64,000 nt of DNA, taken from Acidobacteriales bacterium 59-55. GTDB lineage: Bacteria > Acidobacteriota > Terriglobia > Terriglobales > Acidobacteriaceae. Numbering within the stretch: the first letter of the stretch is position 1; each line of letters starts with the position of its first letter. The translations under genes and the position numbers were made by a program. The notes beneath the pieces are model-generated. The model searched no databases, was not told the origin of the DNA, and saw only the letters and a program-made list of their open reading frames with translations. Shown here piece by piece: positions 17,820-27,207 of this stretch. The stretch covers positions 1 through 64,000 of the forward strand of contig MKSV01000008.1 in NCBI GenBank assembly GCA_001897435.1, read 5' to 3'.

Positions 17820-18425
17820 TTACCGAATCTTGATGAACGAATGACCACCGAAACGAATCATCAACGCTCCAATCAGGCCGCCGACAAAGATCGACGGACC
17901 ATGGATATCGGAACGCAATGCTAGGACCAGAACGCCAAAGAGTATCAGCCCACCGCCGAATTTGGCTTGCCAGGCGGGAACTCTTGAAATCATCCAAGCG
18001 GCCAAGCCCCCGAGAAGCCCCGCACCAGCAACCGACATGCCGGCGTCGTAAGGTTGCCACATGTAACCCGCGATCTCGCCTGCGAGGCCACCAGCCAAGT
18101 AGAGGCTCAGCCAGGCGGCTTTCGTCCACAGTCGCTCACTCAGGATTCCAACGACCAGAAACAGAAAGAACACGGAGAGCGCCTGTGGCCATGGATCCGG
18201 CTGGACGAGCAAAGGGCTGAGCAGACGCCACCATTGGTGGGAAAGCGCTACAGGATTGCGCCACAGCAAGAGAAGCAGTGTCGGATATGAGCGTTCCAAA
18301 CAGCTCAGCTTGGCCGTGATCAAAAAAGCGCTGAGCGTCAGCACTGGAACCGCTCCGAATCGTTCGCGAAATGGTGGTGACGACCTCTGAGCCATCTCTG
18401 CTGAGTCTAACTTCACTTCTCTCAT
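17820..18425 (-). CDS. Rhomboid-like multi-pass membrane protein
   Basis: HQWWRLLSPLLVQPDPWPQALSVFFLFLVVGILSERLWTKAAWLSLYLAGGLAGEIAGYMWQPYDAGMSVAGAGLLGG; G-x-x-G pattern like rhomboid TMs, catalytic Ser uncertain. Confidence 0.65.
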   Translation of the reverse strand: MREVKLDSAEMAQRSSPPFRERFGAVPVLTLSAFLITAKLSCLERSYPTLLLLLWRNPVALSHQWWRLLSPLLVQPDPWPQALSVFFLFLVVGILSERLWTKAAWLSLYLAGGLAGEIAGYMWQPYDAGMSVAGAGLLGGLAAWMISRVPAWQAKFGGGLILFGVLVLALRSDIHGPSIFVGGLIGALMIRFGGHSFIKIR

Positions 18426-18612
18426 GGCTCTCCTGTATTGCTCTTCTGAAACGCGAGCGATCCAATCAACTATTCTGCCGTCTTTACAGGGGTAGTCAAT
18501 TCGCCCCGTCATTGCCAATGCACCCAGTGAGTCGAACCTGTGTTCGGTCTAATTGCGGAAATGGGAAGCAACTCGAGTAACGCCTTTGCAGATGAACTAA
18601 ACTTGGAGCGCG

Positions 18613-19233
18613 ATGCCACACCCATCATGGAATGATAGCTACGCCTCGGGACAGCTGCCTTGGGACACGGGGCAACCAGAACCTTTACTCGTGGACTTCG
18701 TCACTTCGGGCGCGGTCACGCCATGTCCAGTGCTTGAGATCGGGGCGGGCACTGGCACGAATGCAATTTGGATGGCCGAGCGAGGGTTCGACGTGGTTGG
18801 AGTCGATGTCTCGACGCTTGCCGTCGAAAGAGCTCAAGCGAAGATGGCGGGACATACTCTGAGCTGCCGCTTCGCTGAATGGGACGTTCTCACCAAGGCT
18901 CCGCCTGACGACTCGTTCCAGTTCGTGTTCGACCGCGGTTGCTTTCATGTGTTTGATGAACCGCACGAGAGACAGCATTTTGCGGCACAAGTCGCTGCCG
19001 CACTGATACCCGGAGGCTTGTGGCTGAGCTTGATCGGCAGCACGGAAGGTCCGCCACATGAGGTTGGCCCTCCGCGCCGCTCGGCCCGCGAGGTCACTCT
19101 CGCCATCGAAGCAGCGCTGGAGATCGTGGAGTTGCGATCGGCTGAGTTCCGCGACCACAATACAAAGGCGTGGCTCTGCCTGTCACGTCGACGCAAGATG
19201 TCGGCGCAGCCGTCCACGGCCTCTGGAGTCTAA
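18613..19233 (+). CDS. Class I SAM-dependent methyltransferase, copy 2 (apparently intact)
   Basis: PHPSWNDSYASGQLPWDTGQPEPLL and LEIGAGTGTNAIWMAERGFDVVGVDVS; 206 aa. Confidence 0.88.
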   Translation: MPHPSWNDSYASGQLPWDTGQPEPLLVDFVTSGAVTPCPVLEIGAGTGTNAIWMAERGFDVVGVDVSTLAVERAQAKMAGHTLSCRFAEWDVLTKAPPDDSFQFVFDRGCFHVFDEPHERQHFAAQVAAALIPGGLWLSLIGSTEGPPHEVGPPRRSAREVTLAIEAALEIVELRSAEFRDHNTKAWLCLSRRRKMSAQPSTASGV

Positions 19234-19333
19234 CTTCTGACTGCGAGTGGACTGATCGAAGCTGCCACGAAACATAATTGTAAAGTCGATAGAATTCCTG
19301 ATGGATACCTTATCGAGTGGTCCAAGGACAACA

Positions 19334-20323
19334 ATGACCTGGAAGACAATTCGATTGGTTTTGGGGGGCGCGACTCTGATCACAGCTCTTGCTGGGGCTG
19401 CGCAGTCGTCTTCTCCGGAGCCCACACCTTTGGGCAAGATGGTTGACCTCGGTGGGTATCGCATTCACCTGAACTGCACAGGAAAGGGGAAGCAGACGGT
19501 CGTCCTGTCGCCGGGAGGGGGAGATTTTTCGTTTGCCTGGTACCTCGTACAGCAAAAACTTCAGTTGTCCGCACGGGTGTGCTCGTACGATCGTGCCGGT
19601 TACGCATGGAGCGATCCCGGTCCCCAGCCATCGACCTTCAGGCAGGAAGCATATGAGTTGGAACTGGCGCTGAAGCTCTCCGGCGAAAGAGGGCCATACA
19701 TTCTTGTAGGACATTCACTTGGCGGGTTGGTCGCCGAAACCTTCGCAGAAGGATATCCGGATGAGACAGCGGGTTTGGTTCTGGTCGATGCGCCGGGCCC
19801 GGATGATACGTTGGGTTATTTCGGAAAACTGGTTCGTGTTCGAACCCTTGCGCATCGAACGATTCCGCCTGTTCAGACGATGAAGACTAGCCCTCCTGTT
19901 CCAATCAGTGATGCGGAGCGCGAGCAGGCCATGAAATACAAAAGCCACAAAATTAGCCCGCCGTATGACCGTCTGCCGGCGGAGATTCAAAAGCTGCAAC
20001 TATGGGCGCAGCTATTGCCGCCTAAGGTCGCGATCGACGAGAAGACCGATTACATTCCCGAGGAGTTCCAGCTTCTTTACGAGATTCAGCAGTTTGGGCA
20101 TCCGCTTGGTAGAAAACCGCTCATTACCATGATCGGCATGCAAGGAGCAGGCGAGGAAAAGATCGAAGAAAAAAAGGCGTTTCAGGTCCTTTCAACCAAT
20201 AGCAAAGTTGTCGAAGTTCAGGATTCCGGTCACGCAATTCACCTTCAAGACCCAGATGCCGTAGTTGCGGCAATTCGCGATGTGATGAACGCGGCCCTTC
20301 ACCACACTCAGTTGAAAAAATAG
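19334..20323 (+). CDS. Alpha/beta hydrolase
   Basis: VVLSPGGGDFSFAWYLVQ, ILVGHSLGGLVAETFAEGYP (GHSLGG nucleophile elbow), catalytic His context DSGHAIHLQDP. Confidence 0.9.
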   Translation: MTWKTIRLVLGGATLITALAGAAQSSSPEPTPLGKMVDLGGYRIHLNCTGKGKQTVVLSPGGGDFSFAWYLVQQKLQLSARVCSYDRAGYAWSDPGPQPSTFRQEAYELELALKLSGERGPYILVGHSLGGLVAETFAEGYPDETAGLVLVDAPGPDDTLGYFGKLVRVRTLAHRTIPPVQTMKTSPPVPISDAEREQAMKYKSHKISPPYDRLPAEIQKLQLWAQLLPPKVAIDEKTDYIPEEFQLLYEIQQFGHPLGRKPLITMIGMQGAGEEKIEEKKAFQVLSTNSKVVEVQDSGHAIHLQDPDAVVAAIRDVMNAALHHTQLKK

Positions 20324-20590
20324 CGGGCTGTCGGTTCCGCGATTGTCGACAATGATCGGTTGGCGTCCAGGCTCGCTGAAAGATGAGGATTCCCGACCAT
20401 TCTTAGGCGATGGGTGCATCACCACCAACGCGCTCATTGCTTGAGGGTTTCAATATCGGGACCGGTAACGGCTCCTCATGAAATCCGCAACAGAAGTCCT
20501 GCTCGAGAGAGTGAAGGTGTTTGCGAAGTCCGCTTCAAAGGCAAGAGGCGGGACAGCAAATCCCACCCCTTGCTCGCAAGTCCGCTTGAG

Positions 20591-20965
20591 CTACTCAGAT
20601 TTCGCTGTCTGTTTCTGCTTGGCCCATCGCTTCTTCTGGGCATCAGCAATCCTCTTTCTTGCTTCGGGAGACATCGTCCGCTTCCTTGGGGCAACTGTCT
20701 TCTTTTCATAAATTGCCCTTTTTGCCCCAGCGGCTTTCTTCACGCTTGCTGTTTTCTTCACTGGTTTAGCCTTGTTCGCTGGGCGACCGGATTTCCTGCC
20801 AGGCTTGCCTCTCTTGACTGCGACTCCACCACCCCCTCGATCCTCCTTGAGGAGAGCATCTCGGTGTGTAACCAGGCGTGCCTTCGTTCGCTCCGCTTCG
20901 GTGATGATTTTATCCAGCACCACAATCTCTTTGTTCAGCTCAGCCACTGCTGCCGAGATACTCAT
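20591..20965 (-). CDS. Lys/Ala-rich basic protein (histone-H1-like tail)
   Basis: 124 aa; KPGRKSGRPANKAKPVKKTASVKKAAGAKRA and MSPEARKRIADAQKKRWAKQKQ. Confidence 0.6.
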   Translation of the reverse strand: MSISAAVAELNKEIVVLDKIITEAERTKARLVTHRDALLKEDRGGGGVAVKRGKPGRKSGRPANKAKPVKKTASVKKAAGAKRAIYEKKTVAPRKRTMSPEARKRIADAQKKRWAKQKQTAKSE

Positions 20966-21016
20966 TCTTCCTCCATGGTTGGAACTAGAGCCAGCCTATC
21001 ACTCCCGAGAGACTCC

Positions 21017-21775
21017 ATGGATATTTGTCCCTATTGTGGTGATTCCGCATATCTGGATGTGTCAGACGTACTGATTCACACGCGCGAGATAAACCTTGAT
21101 GCCTGTTGCGAGTGGAATCTTGCTGGATGGATCGACTCCATTCAGAGCTTCAACCGGCGAGAGCGTGCGCAATGGGCACTCGAAGCGACCGGACTCGTCG
21201 TCCACGACATTCTTACAAAAGACGGCGCGTTACGCTGGACGTTGCACTATGGTCTGGAAATTGGCGAAGTCATGTTTTCGGACGTTAAGGAGTTCATCCG
21301 AGAGCATCATCGCCACTGCGATCCACCCTCCGGCTGGAAATATGGAGCGGCGCTCTTTAATGGGGACGATATGGTGGCTGTCATGGCGGCCGGTCGTCCC
21401 GGGTCGCGTCATCTGGATGCGCAAGGCTGCATGGAGATCACAAGGGTCTGCGTGAAGGACATGGAGCCTCATGGTCTTGTGGCCAATGCGTGTTCCATCC
21501 TCTATGGGTACGGCTGTCGCGAAGCATTCAAACGAGGCTACAAGCGGGTTGTTACCTACACCAAGAAAGGCGAATCAGGAGCTTCGCTGCGAGCCGCCGG
21601 CTTCGCTCCGGTGGCCGTTTCGGACGGCGGAGAATGGGACCGTCCTGGTCGGCCCAGGAGACCCGGACGGAACACGGTTCCGAAGGTTCGATGGGAGCGA
21701 TGGCAAGGGAAGGTTATTCCTGTACAAAGAAGCTTGCAATTCGAGCCGCCAAATCGCTTATCGATTGCCGCCTAA
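21017..21775 (+). CDS. XF1762-like phage/plasmid protein (N-acetyltransferase-like)
   Basis: N-terminal CPYCGD; GCMEITRVCVKDMEPHGLVANACSILYGYGCREAFKRGYKRVVTYTKKGESGASLRAAGFAPV. Confidence 0.6.
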   Translation: MDICPYCGDSAYLDVSDVLIHTREINLDACCEWNLAGWIDSIQSFNRRERAQWALEATGLVVHDILTKDGALRWTLHYGLEIGEVMFSDVKEFIREHHRHCDPPSGWKYGAALFNGDDMVAVMAAGRPGSRHLDAQGCMEITRVCVKDMEPHGLVANACSILYGYGCREAFKRGYKRVVTYTKKGESGASLRAAGFAPVAVSDGGEWDRPGRPRRPGRNTVPKVRWERWQGKVIPVQRSLQFEPPNRLSIAA

Positions 21776-21861
21776 TACGGTGCAAGGATTCAATGTCGGC
21801 GAAGTAGGCGAATAAGAGGCGAACGTGACAAAATACAAAGGTGAAGGGCTGAAGAGCAGCG

Positions 21862-22095
21862 ATGATCGTTAATAATGCGGACGGAGAATTCAATCATCTT
21901 TTCCGGGGTGGCTCGACATCTCTCTGCAAGCAGGGATCCGAATTGTTGCGCGCATTTGCGGAAGCACGTCCAACGGACCTCTCTTTTCTTCAGGCGGACG
22001 ACTTGAGCGGCCACTCCAACTCGGCCTTTGTCGGGATCGAGGAGTGGGATGCTCTTGTTCAGCATTATGCGTCCTGTAAACGGTGCAATGTCTAA
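21862..22095 (+). CDS. Small hypothetical protein upstream of dinB
   Basis: 77 aa ending EEWDALVQHYASCKRCNV; overlaps the dinB start by a few bases. Confidence 0.45.
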   Translation: MIVNNADGEFNHLFRGGSTSLCKQGSELLRAFAEARPTDLSFLQADDLSGHSNSAFVGIEEWDALVQHYASCKRCNV

Positions 22096-23200
22096 TGCGC
22101 TCGTCAAACGCGAAGTATCGGACGTCCGCGATCTGATTGGATTTCGCAAGATCTCGCACATCGACATGGATGCCTTCTACGCATCGGTCGAACAACGCGA
22201 CAATCCTTCCTTAAAAGGAAAACCGGTTGTCGTCGCCTGGAAAGGCAAACGATCGGTCGTCTGCGCAGCTTCCTATGAAGCGCGGCGCTATGGGGTTCGA
22301 TCAGCAATGCCCGCCGTTCAGGCCGAACGACTCTGCCCGGACGCGATTTTCCTTCCACCAGACTTTCCGCGTTATCAGGCTGTCTCTCAGGCGATTCGTG
22401 AAATATTCCGACGCCACACAGATCTGGTCGAGCCGCTGTCCCTCGATGAAGCCTACCTCGACGTCACGACGAACAAAATGGGCTTGCCAACGGCGACGCT
22501 TGTCGCCAAGACAATTCGTCGGCAGATCTGGGAAGAACTGAATCTCACCGCCTCTGCCGGTGTTGCACCTAACAAGTTTCTGGCAAAGATCGCATCGGAC
22601 TGGAAGAAACCCAACGGCCTTTTCGTCATCCAACCGCATGAGGTTCAAGACTTTCTGATGCCTCTGCCTGTAGGCCGTATTCCCGGCGTCGGCAAGGTCA
22701 CGGAAGCACGTATGACGCAGGTCGGCATCAAAACTGTCGGTGATACCTTCCGGATGGACATCGAGACCCTTGAGAAGCAATTTGGCCGTTGGGGAACGCG
22801 CCTGTACGAACTTGCTCGTGGTATCGATCACAATCCTGTAGTGCCAAATCGCATTCGGAAACAGATCTCCGCGGAAGACACCTTTCAGGAGGATGTTCCA
22901 CTTGAGGCTTGTGAACCCCACATCCGCAGGCTTGCGGAAAAGGTTTGGACCGCATCCCGTGAGAATGTCCGAGGCGCTCGCACCATTGGATTAAAGCTGA
23001 AGACGAAGGAGTTCAACTCGCTCACCCGCAGCTTGACCTTACCCGCGCCACCAACCTCCTACGAGGAGTTCACTCGCGTCGCGCTTGGACTTTGTGATCG
23101 GGTGCAACTTGCACCAGGCCAACTCTACCGACTCGTTGGCGTGGGTTTGAGTAACTTCCAAGACGAAGACGTTCCATCCTCGTGTCTATTCTTCGAATAG
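22088..23200 (+). CDS. dinB: DNA polymerase IV (Y-family)
   Basis: SHIDMDAFYASVEQRDNPSLKGKPVVVAWKGKRSVVCAASYEARRYGV, PLSLDEAYLDVT, SAGVAPNKFLAKIASDWKKPNG. Confidence 0.95.
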   Translation: MSNALVKREVSDVRDLIGFRKISHIDMDAFYASVEQRDNPSLKGKPVVVAWKGKRSVVCAASYEARRYGVRSAMPAVQAERLCPDAIFLPPDFPRYQAVSQAIREIFRRHTDLVEPLSLDEAYLDVTTNKMGLPTATLVAKTIRRQIWEELNLTASAGVAPNKFLAKIASDWKKPNGLFVIQPHEVQDFLMPLPVGRIPGVGKVTEARMTQVGIKTVGDTFRMDIETLEKQFGRWGTRLYELARGIDHNPVVPNRIRKQISAEDTFQEDVPLEACEPHIRRLAEKVWTASRENVRGARTIGLKLKTKEFNSLTRSLTLPAPPTSYEEFTRVALGLCDRVQLAPGQLYRLVGVGLSNFQDEDVPSSCLFFE

Positions 23201-23303
23201 CTCATTGGTCATGCAAGAGATCAGGGGAGGAATTGCCTCTTGGATCGGCAATACCCAAAAGAGCCGGTGATCACAATAATCCTCAATCGCATCTCACCCA
23301 TCA

Positions 23304-23570
23304 GTGTCCTCTAAGAAGAAACCACTGGTAATGACGGAGTGCGAGGTCAAAGTACGCGGCCGTTGGCTTCCATGCACCCTTTACGAAGCTCTCACTGAAC
23401 GCAGCGAGCTCATGCGCTGCAAATATTGCCACGGCCCAGTACAAGCGTTGAAAGAATCGATCACCGGTGCCCGAGCCCACATTGAACACCTGCAAAGCCA
23501 CCCAGGTTGTAGATTTCCGGTCACCAAGTTCTGCGGAGTTGAATCCAAACATCCATTGGCACTGAAGTAA
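23304..23570 (+). CDS. Small protein with CxxC...HxxxHxxC putative zinc site
   Basis: 88 aa; MRCKYCHGPVQALKESITGARAHIEHLQSHPGC. Confidence 0.5.
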   Translation: MSSKKKPLVMTECEVKVRGRWLPCTLYEALTERSELMRCKYCHGPVQALKESITGARAHIEHLQSHPGCRFPVTKFCGVESKHPLALK

Positions 23571-23768
23571 ATTGTCCCCGTAAAACGCCTTGGTCATCAC
23601 AAGCAGATCACTGACGGTAGGCCGATATATCATTACTAATCTGGCTCGGTGAGCGTATTGGCGATAATGCGCTCGCTGGCGCCTCTGCGATTTCCGTGAT
23701 CCGCGCGCAGCTGGTCCGCGGCGTGAACTTCATCACGGTGAGCAACTCGCCATGGAAGGCCGTTAACC

Positions 23769-24239
23769 TTACTTAATGTGCTTCACGTATTGGAGCGCAG
23801 GAACGCCAGCTATTTTGTCGGTGACTTCTTTTGGGCTGTCCGAGATTAACTGCTCTGCTACGCGCTGGGAGGCCCTATTCTGCGCGTCGATGATTGCTTC
23901 GATGTAGAACTCAGGTACACGGCGCTTCATCCCAGACGTGAATTCTTTGACCGCTGCGGCGACGATTTCCTTCGCGCGGCCCTGCTTCTGATACCGCCTG
24001 GGAACTGCATAGCCAATCTGATAGCAAGGTTTCCCCTCGTAGTGTTGGACCTGGGTAAACATGACCATCGCTGTGACCGTCCTACCCTTCATTCGCGCGA
24101 ACGTCAACCTTGTCACGCCTTCACCAGGTCTATCGAGATGAAAGAGCAAGTTTCGATCGGTCGCGGAGGAATGCAGATCCGCGGCATTAGCGCGGACCGC
24201 CTGCTGGAAGGATCTAAGGGAAAACGATACGTCGGTCAC
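23769..24239 (-). CDS. GNAT-like acetyltransferase domain protein
   Basis: KPCYQIGYAVPRRYQKQGRAKEIVAAAVKEF...EFYIEAIIDAQNRASQRVAEQL fits GNAT motif A and B. Confidence 0.6.
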   Translation of the reverse strand: MTDVSFSLRSFQQAVRANAADLHSSATDRNLLFHLDRPGEGVTRLTFARMKGRTVTAMVMFTQVQHYEGKPCYQIGYAVPRRYQKQGRAKEIVAAAVKEFTSGMKRRVPEFYIEAIIDAQNRASQRVAEQLISDSPKEVTDKIAGVPALQYVKHIK

Positions 24240-24298
24240 GATATCTCAATTAACGCAAATCAAAGGAGCCCTTCGCAAACCGGAGAACCAACTCTCTT

Positions 24299-24718
24299 TC
24301 ACTTGGAGTACCCATCAATGACTTTCAGCGTCCCTTGCTTCCACAGTTCCCAGAGTTTGAATGTCATATAGCAGTCGCGTTCAGTAGACCCCTCATGCGT
24401 ATCAGGAAACGCGGGGCATTCTGTGTAGTGGCGGTAGTAGGTTCCCGGAAGGTCGCTTCCCCATATCCTGTCGCTCCAACAAATGCTGCGCATGTCACTG
24501 TGAACCCCATTCAGAGGAAGATCGCCGACTAGTCCCGCGAATGCACCAAGCTTCTCCAGGTCGTAATTATTGCCATTGAATGTCACGACTTCGTCCGCCA
24601 CTTGAATCAACCGAATGGCGGTCTGAATCCCGTCATCTCGGTACGGGACGTAGGAGTTCTCCTCAACAGAAAAGACTCCTACGAGATTTATGCCGGTATC
24701 AACAATTAACGTTGCCAT
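24299..24718 (-). CDS. RNase H-like (DEDD/YprB-type) nuclease-fold protein
   Basis: LIVDTGINLVGVFS, DEVVTFNGNNYDLEKLGAFAG, ERDCYMTFKLWELW resemble ExoI/II/III motifs. Confidence 0.55.
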   Translation of the reverse strand: MATLIVDTGINLVGVFSVEENSYVPYRDDGIQTAIRLIQVADEVVTFNGNNYDLEKLGAFAGLVGDLPLNGVHSDMRSICWSDRIWGSDLPGTYYRHYTECPAFPDTHEGSTERDCYMTFKLWELWKQGTLKVIDGYSK

Positions 24719-24893
24719 GATTTACCCGAGTCTCAGTTTCATATGGACTATATCGAGATACCTCGATACTGCTTCGTATTCTGGCATGAGATCAACCTTG
24801 TAATGGTCACCCATCTGCTGCCGCCTTCTACATTCGGATTTCTAATCAAGCTCACTCTAAGGTCACGTAATTGCAATTTAGAAGTGATTGCAT

Positions 24894-24930
24894 GATCGGT
24901 ACCGAGAAACGCCGTTCGCGGAAGTAAAAG
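24894..24930. repeat. 37-bp dispersed repeat, copy 1
   Basis: GATCGGTACCGAGAAACGCCGTTCGCGGAAGTAAAAG, identical to 30004-30040. Confidence 0.9.
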
Positions 24931-25046
24931 CCGTATCCCATCCGTTGGGTCAATGAGTGCACTGTCCTGCTCTCGCCAAGTGAAGATTTGGCTCGCTCGC
25001 GATAAGTGAACAGAAGTCGCTTTCCGGTACCCAACCCAACACGCCG

Positions 25047-25931
25047 TCAGGACCGTAGAACGTTCACGAGTGCGGTAAGCGCCGCAGGCTGTTGCCGCCG
25101 GCTGGGGTAATAGATAAAAAAGCCGGGATAGGGCTGGCACCAGTCCTCAAGCACGCGAACGAGCCGACCTTCTCCAAGATATGGAGCCGCATCGTGCTCT
25201 GAGACGAATGCCAATCCCACGCCGTCGAGTGCTCCCCGGAACACAAGTTCCAGATCATCCACTACGAGAGGGCCGCTCACGGCAACGGAAAGCTCTTTCT
25301 TTCCTTTCTCGAACTCCCATCGATAAAGGCCAGCAGTTCCGTGGCGGAAGTTGATGCAACTGTGCTGTAGCAGATCACGTGGTTCCTTCGGCTTCGGGTG
25401 CGACTTGAAGTACTCACGAGAACCGACGATGGCCGGCCGGTGGTCCGGCGACACGCGAACCGCGATCATGTCCTTGGCAATGTATTCACCAAAGTGGATG
25501 CCGGCATCGAAGCCGTCGGCGACGATGTCCCGCCGACTGTCATCTGTAGCGACATCGAGTAGGATCTCGGGATATTCCCTGTGCAACCTGCCTAGCTTCG
25601 GCGCAACAACAGACGAGATCGCAAGCCGCGGGAGTAATAGCCGAATCCGCCCTGCGGCTCTATGTGTTTGGCCGGAGATCTGAGCTAGCGTATCCTCAAC
25701 GTCCGTCAGCGCGGGTTTTAGACGGAGAAGCAGCTGTTCCCCTGCCTCAGTGAGCGCGACGCTGCGCGTCGTTCGCGAGAGCAGCCGGACACCGACATCT
25801 TCTTCGAGGACACGCATGGCATGGCTGACGGCCGATGGAGAGACGCCCTGACGTTTCGCGGCACGGGTAAAGCTCCGCTCTTCAGCAACGGCCAGGAAGG
25901 TTGCAAGCGCGTTTAAGTCCGAAGGCAGCAT
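25047..25931 (-). CDS. LysR family transcriptional regulator
   Basis: MLPSDLNALATFLAVAEERSFTRAAKRQGVSPSAVSHAMRVLEEDVGVRLLSRTTRSVALTEAG. Confidence 0.95.
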   Translation of the reverse strand: MLPSDLNALATFLAVAEERSFTRAAKRQGVSPSAVSHAMRVLEEDVGVRLLSRTTRSVALTEAGEQLLLRLKPALTDVEDTLAQISGQTHRAAGRIRLLLPRLAISSVVAPKLGRLHREYPEILLDVATDDSRRDIVADGFDAGIHFGEYIAKDMIAVRVSPDHRPAIVGSREYFKSHPKPKEPRDLLQHSCINFRHGTAGLYRWEFEKGKKELSVAVSGPLVVDDLELVFRGALDGVGLAFVSEHDAAPYLGEGRLVRVLEDWCQPYPGFFIYYPSRRQQPAALTALVNVLRS

Positions 25932-26045
25932 TTGTGAATTGTACTCACAAGCCCTTGTTGATTTCAGCGGATTGTCAAACGAATTGGAAGGAGTCAATCT
26001 AAGAGAGTCGATGTTAGGCGACAGCAGCGAGGAGAGGAGGCCGTC

Positions 26046-26273
26046 ATGCCCCACGTGATTGTGAAGCTCTGGCCTGGAAAGAGCGAGAAGCAGAAAACGC
26101 AACTCGCAGAAGAGATCACCCTGAGCGTGATGGGCACGCTCAACTATGAAGAAGAGTCCGTCTCGGTCGCATTCGAGGAGATAGAAGCCGAGGACTGGGC
26201 TGCAAAGGTGTACCGGACGGACATTGTCGGAAACGAGGAGAAGCTCTACAAGAAACCCGGTTATACGATGTGA
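26046..26273 (+). CDS. Tautomerase (4-oxalocrotonate tautomerase-like)
   Basis: [32 protein letters not shown]; catalytic Pro after Met. Confidence 0.85.
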   Translation: MPHVIVKLWPGKSEKQKTQLAEEITLSVMGTLNYEEESVSVAFEEIEAEDWAAKVYRTDIVGNEEKLYKKPGYTM

Positions 26274-26302
26274 GATTTTTCCGAACGAGAAGAGGAAACA
26301 GA

Positions 26303-27076
26303 ATGAAAAACCCATTTGACTTCACAGGCAAGGTAGCGCTCGTCACGGGTGCAGCGTCAGGACTCGGATTTGCAACAGCAAAGGCTTTTGCAGAATCGGG
26401 AGCCTCCGTGGCTTTGGCGGATGTGAATGAGAAGGACGTGCAGGCCGCCGCCAAGGAACTGGCTGACAAAGGCTTCAAAGCTCTGCCGATCCGCTGCGAC
26501 GTCTCGAAGGACGATGAAGTGGAAGCAATGGTCAAGCAGACGTTTGCCAGGTTCGGCCGCCTGGACATAGCGTTCAACAACGCGGGCATTCAGAACGTCC
26601 TTGCCGAGACCGCCGATTCACCTCGCGATGACTACGACCGTGTCATGGCGGTCAATCTGCGGGGCGTTTGGAGCTCGATGAAGTTTGAGCTGCAGGTGAT
26701 GCGGGAACAAGGCAGTGGCGCCATCGTCAACTGTTCTTCTTTGGGAGGTCTTGTTGGGGGCAATCAGCGCGGGACGTATCACGCGGCGAAGCATGGCGTG
26801 ATCGGTCTCACGAAGAGTGCAGCTCTCGAGTATGCAACTCGCGGCATTCGTGTGAACGCTGTATGCCCCGGTCTCATCCGTACTCCGATGGTCGACAAGA
26901 TGGAGGCCGGCGGCCAGGGAGAGGCATTGAAAATGATGCGCGAGATGTTCGTTCCCATGCAGCGCGAAGGCCGCCCCGAAGAGATTGCGAACGCCGTTCT
27001 GTTCCTGTGCAGCGATGCGGCCAGCTACATCACCGGTCAGTCGATCTCGGTCGATGGTGGCTTCGTCATGCGCTAG
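26303..27076 (+). CDS. SDR family oxidoreductase
   Basis: KVALVTGAASGLGFATAKAFAESG, NNAGIQN, YHAAKHGVIGLTKSAALEYA. Confidence 0.95.
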   Translation: MKNPFDFTGKVALVTGAASGLGFATAKAFAESGASVALADVNEKDVQAAAKELADKGFKALPIRCDVSKDDEVEAMVKQTFARFGRLDIAFNNAGIQNVLAETADSPRDDYDRVMAVNLRGVWSSMKFELQVMREQGSGAIVNCSSLGGLVGGNQRGTYHAAKHGVIGLTKSAALEYATRGIRVNAVCPGLIRTPMVDKMEAGGQGEALKMMREMFVPMQREGRPEEIANAVLFLCSDAASYITGQSISVDGGFVMR

Positions 27077-27207
27077 AGAGGGAAGCAGATGGGGCAAAGT
27101 CCAAATCTGTGAATAGAGCGCCACCTTGGACGGTGCCATGACCGTCGTTTGAGCGGACTTCGCGAGTACGTCTCACATGGAAACAAGCTTTCACGGAAGG
27201 AGAAGAT

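Noticed and set aside
20414-21016. Upstream 200 aa extension of the XF1762-like ORF
   Set aside because: Overlaps the opposite-strand basic protein and has no family similarity; ATG at 21017 matches the expected N-terminus (MDICPYCGD).
24748-25140. 130-aa minus ORF over the 37-bp repeat
   Set aside because: Its LLLPRTAFLGTD segment is simply the translated repeat, shared with the ORF at 29855-30109; no other support.
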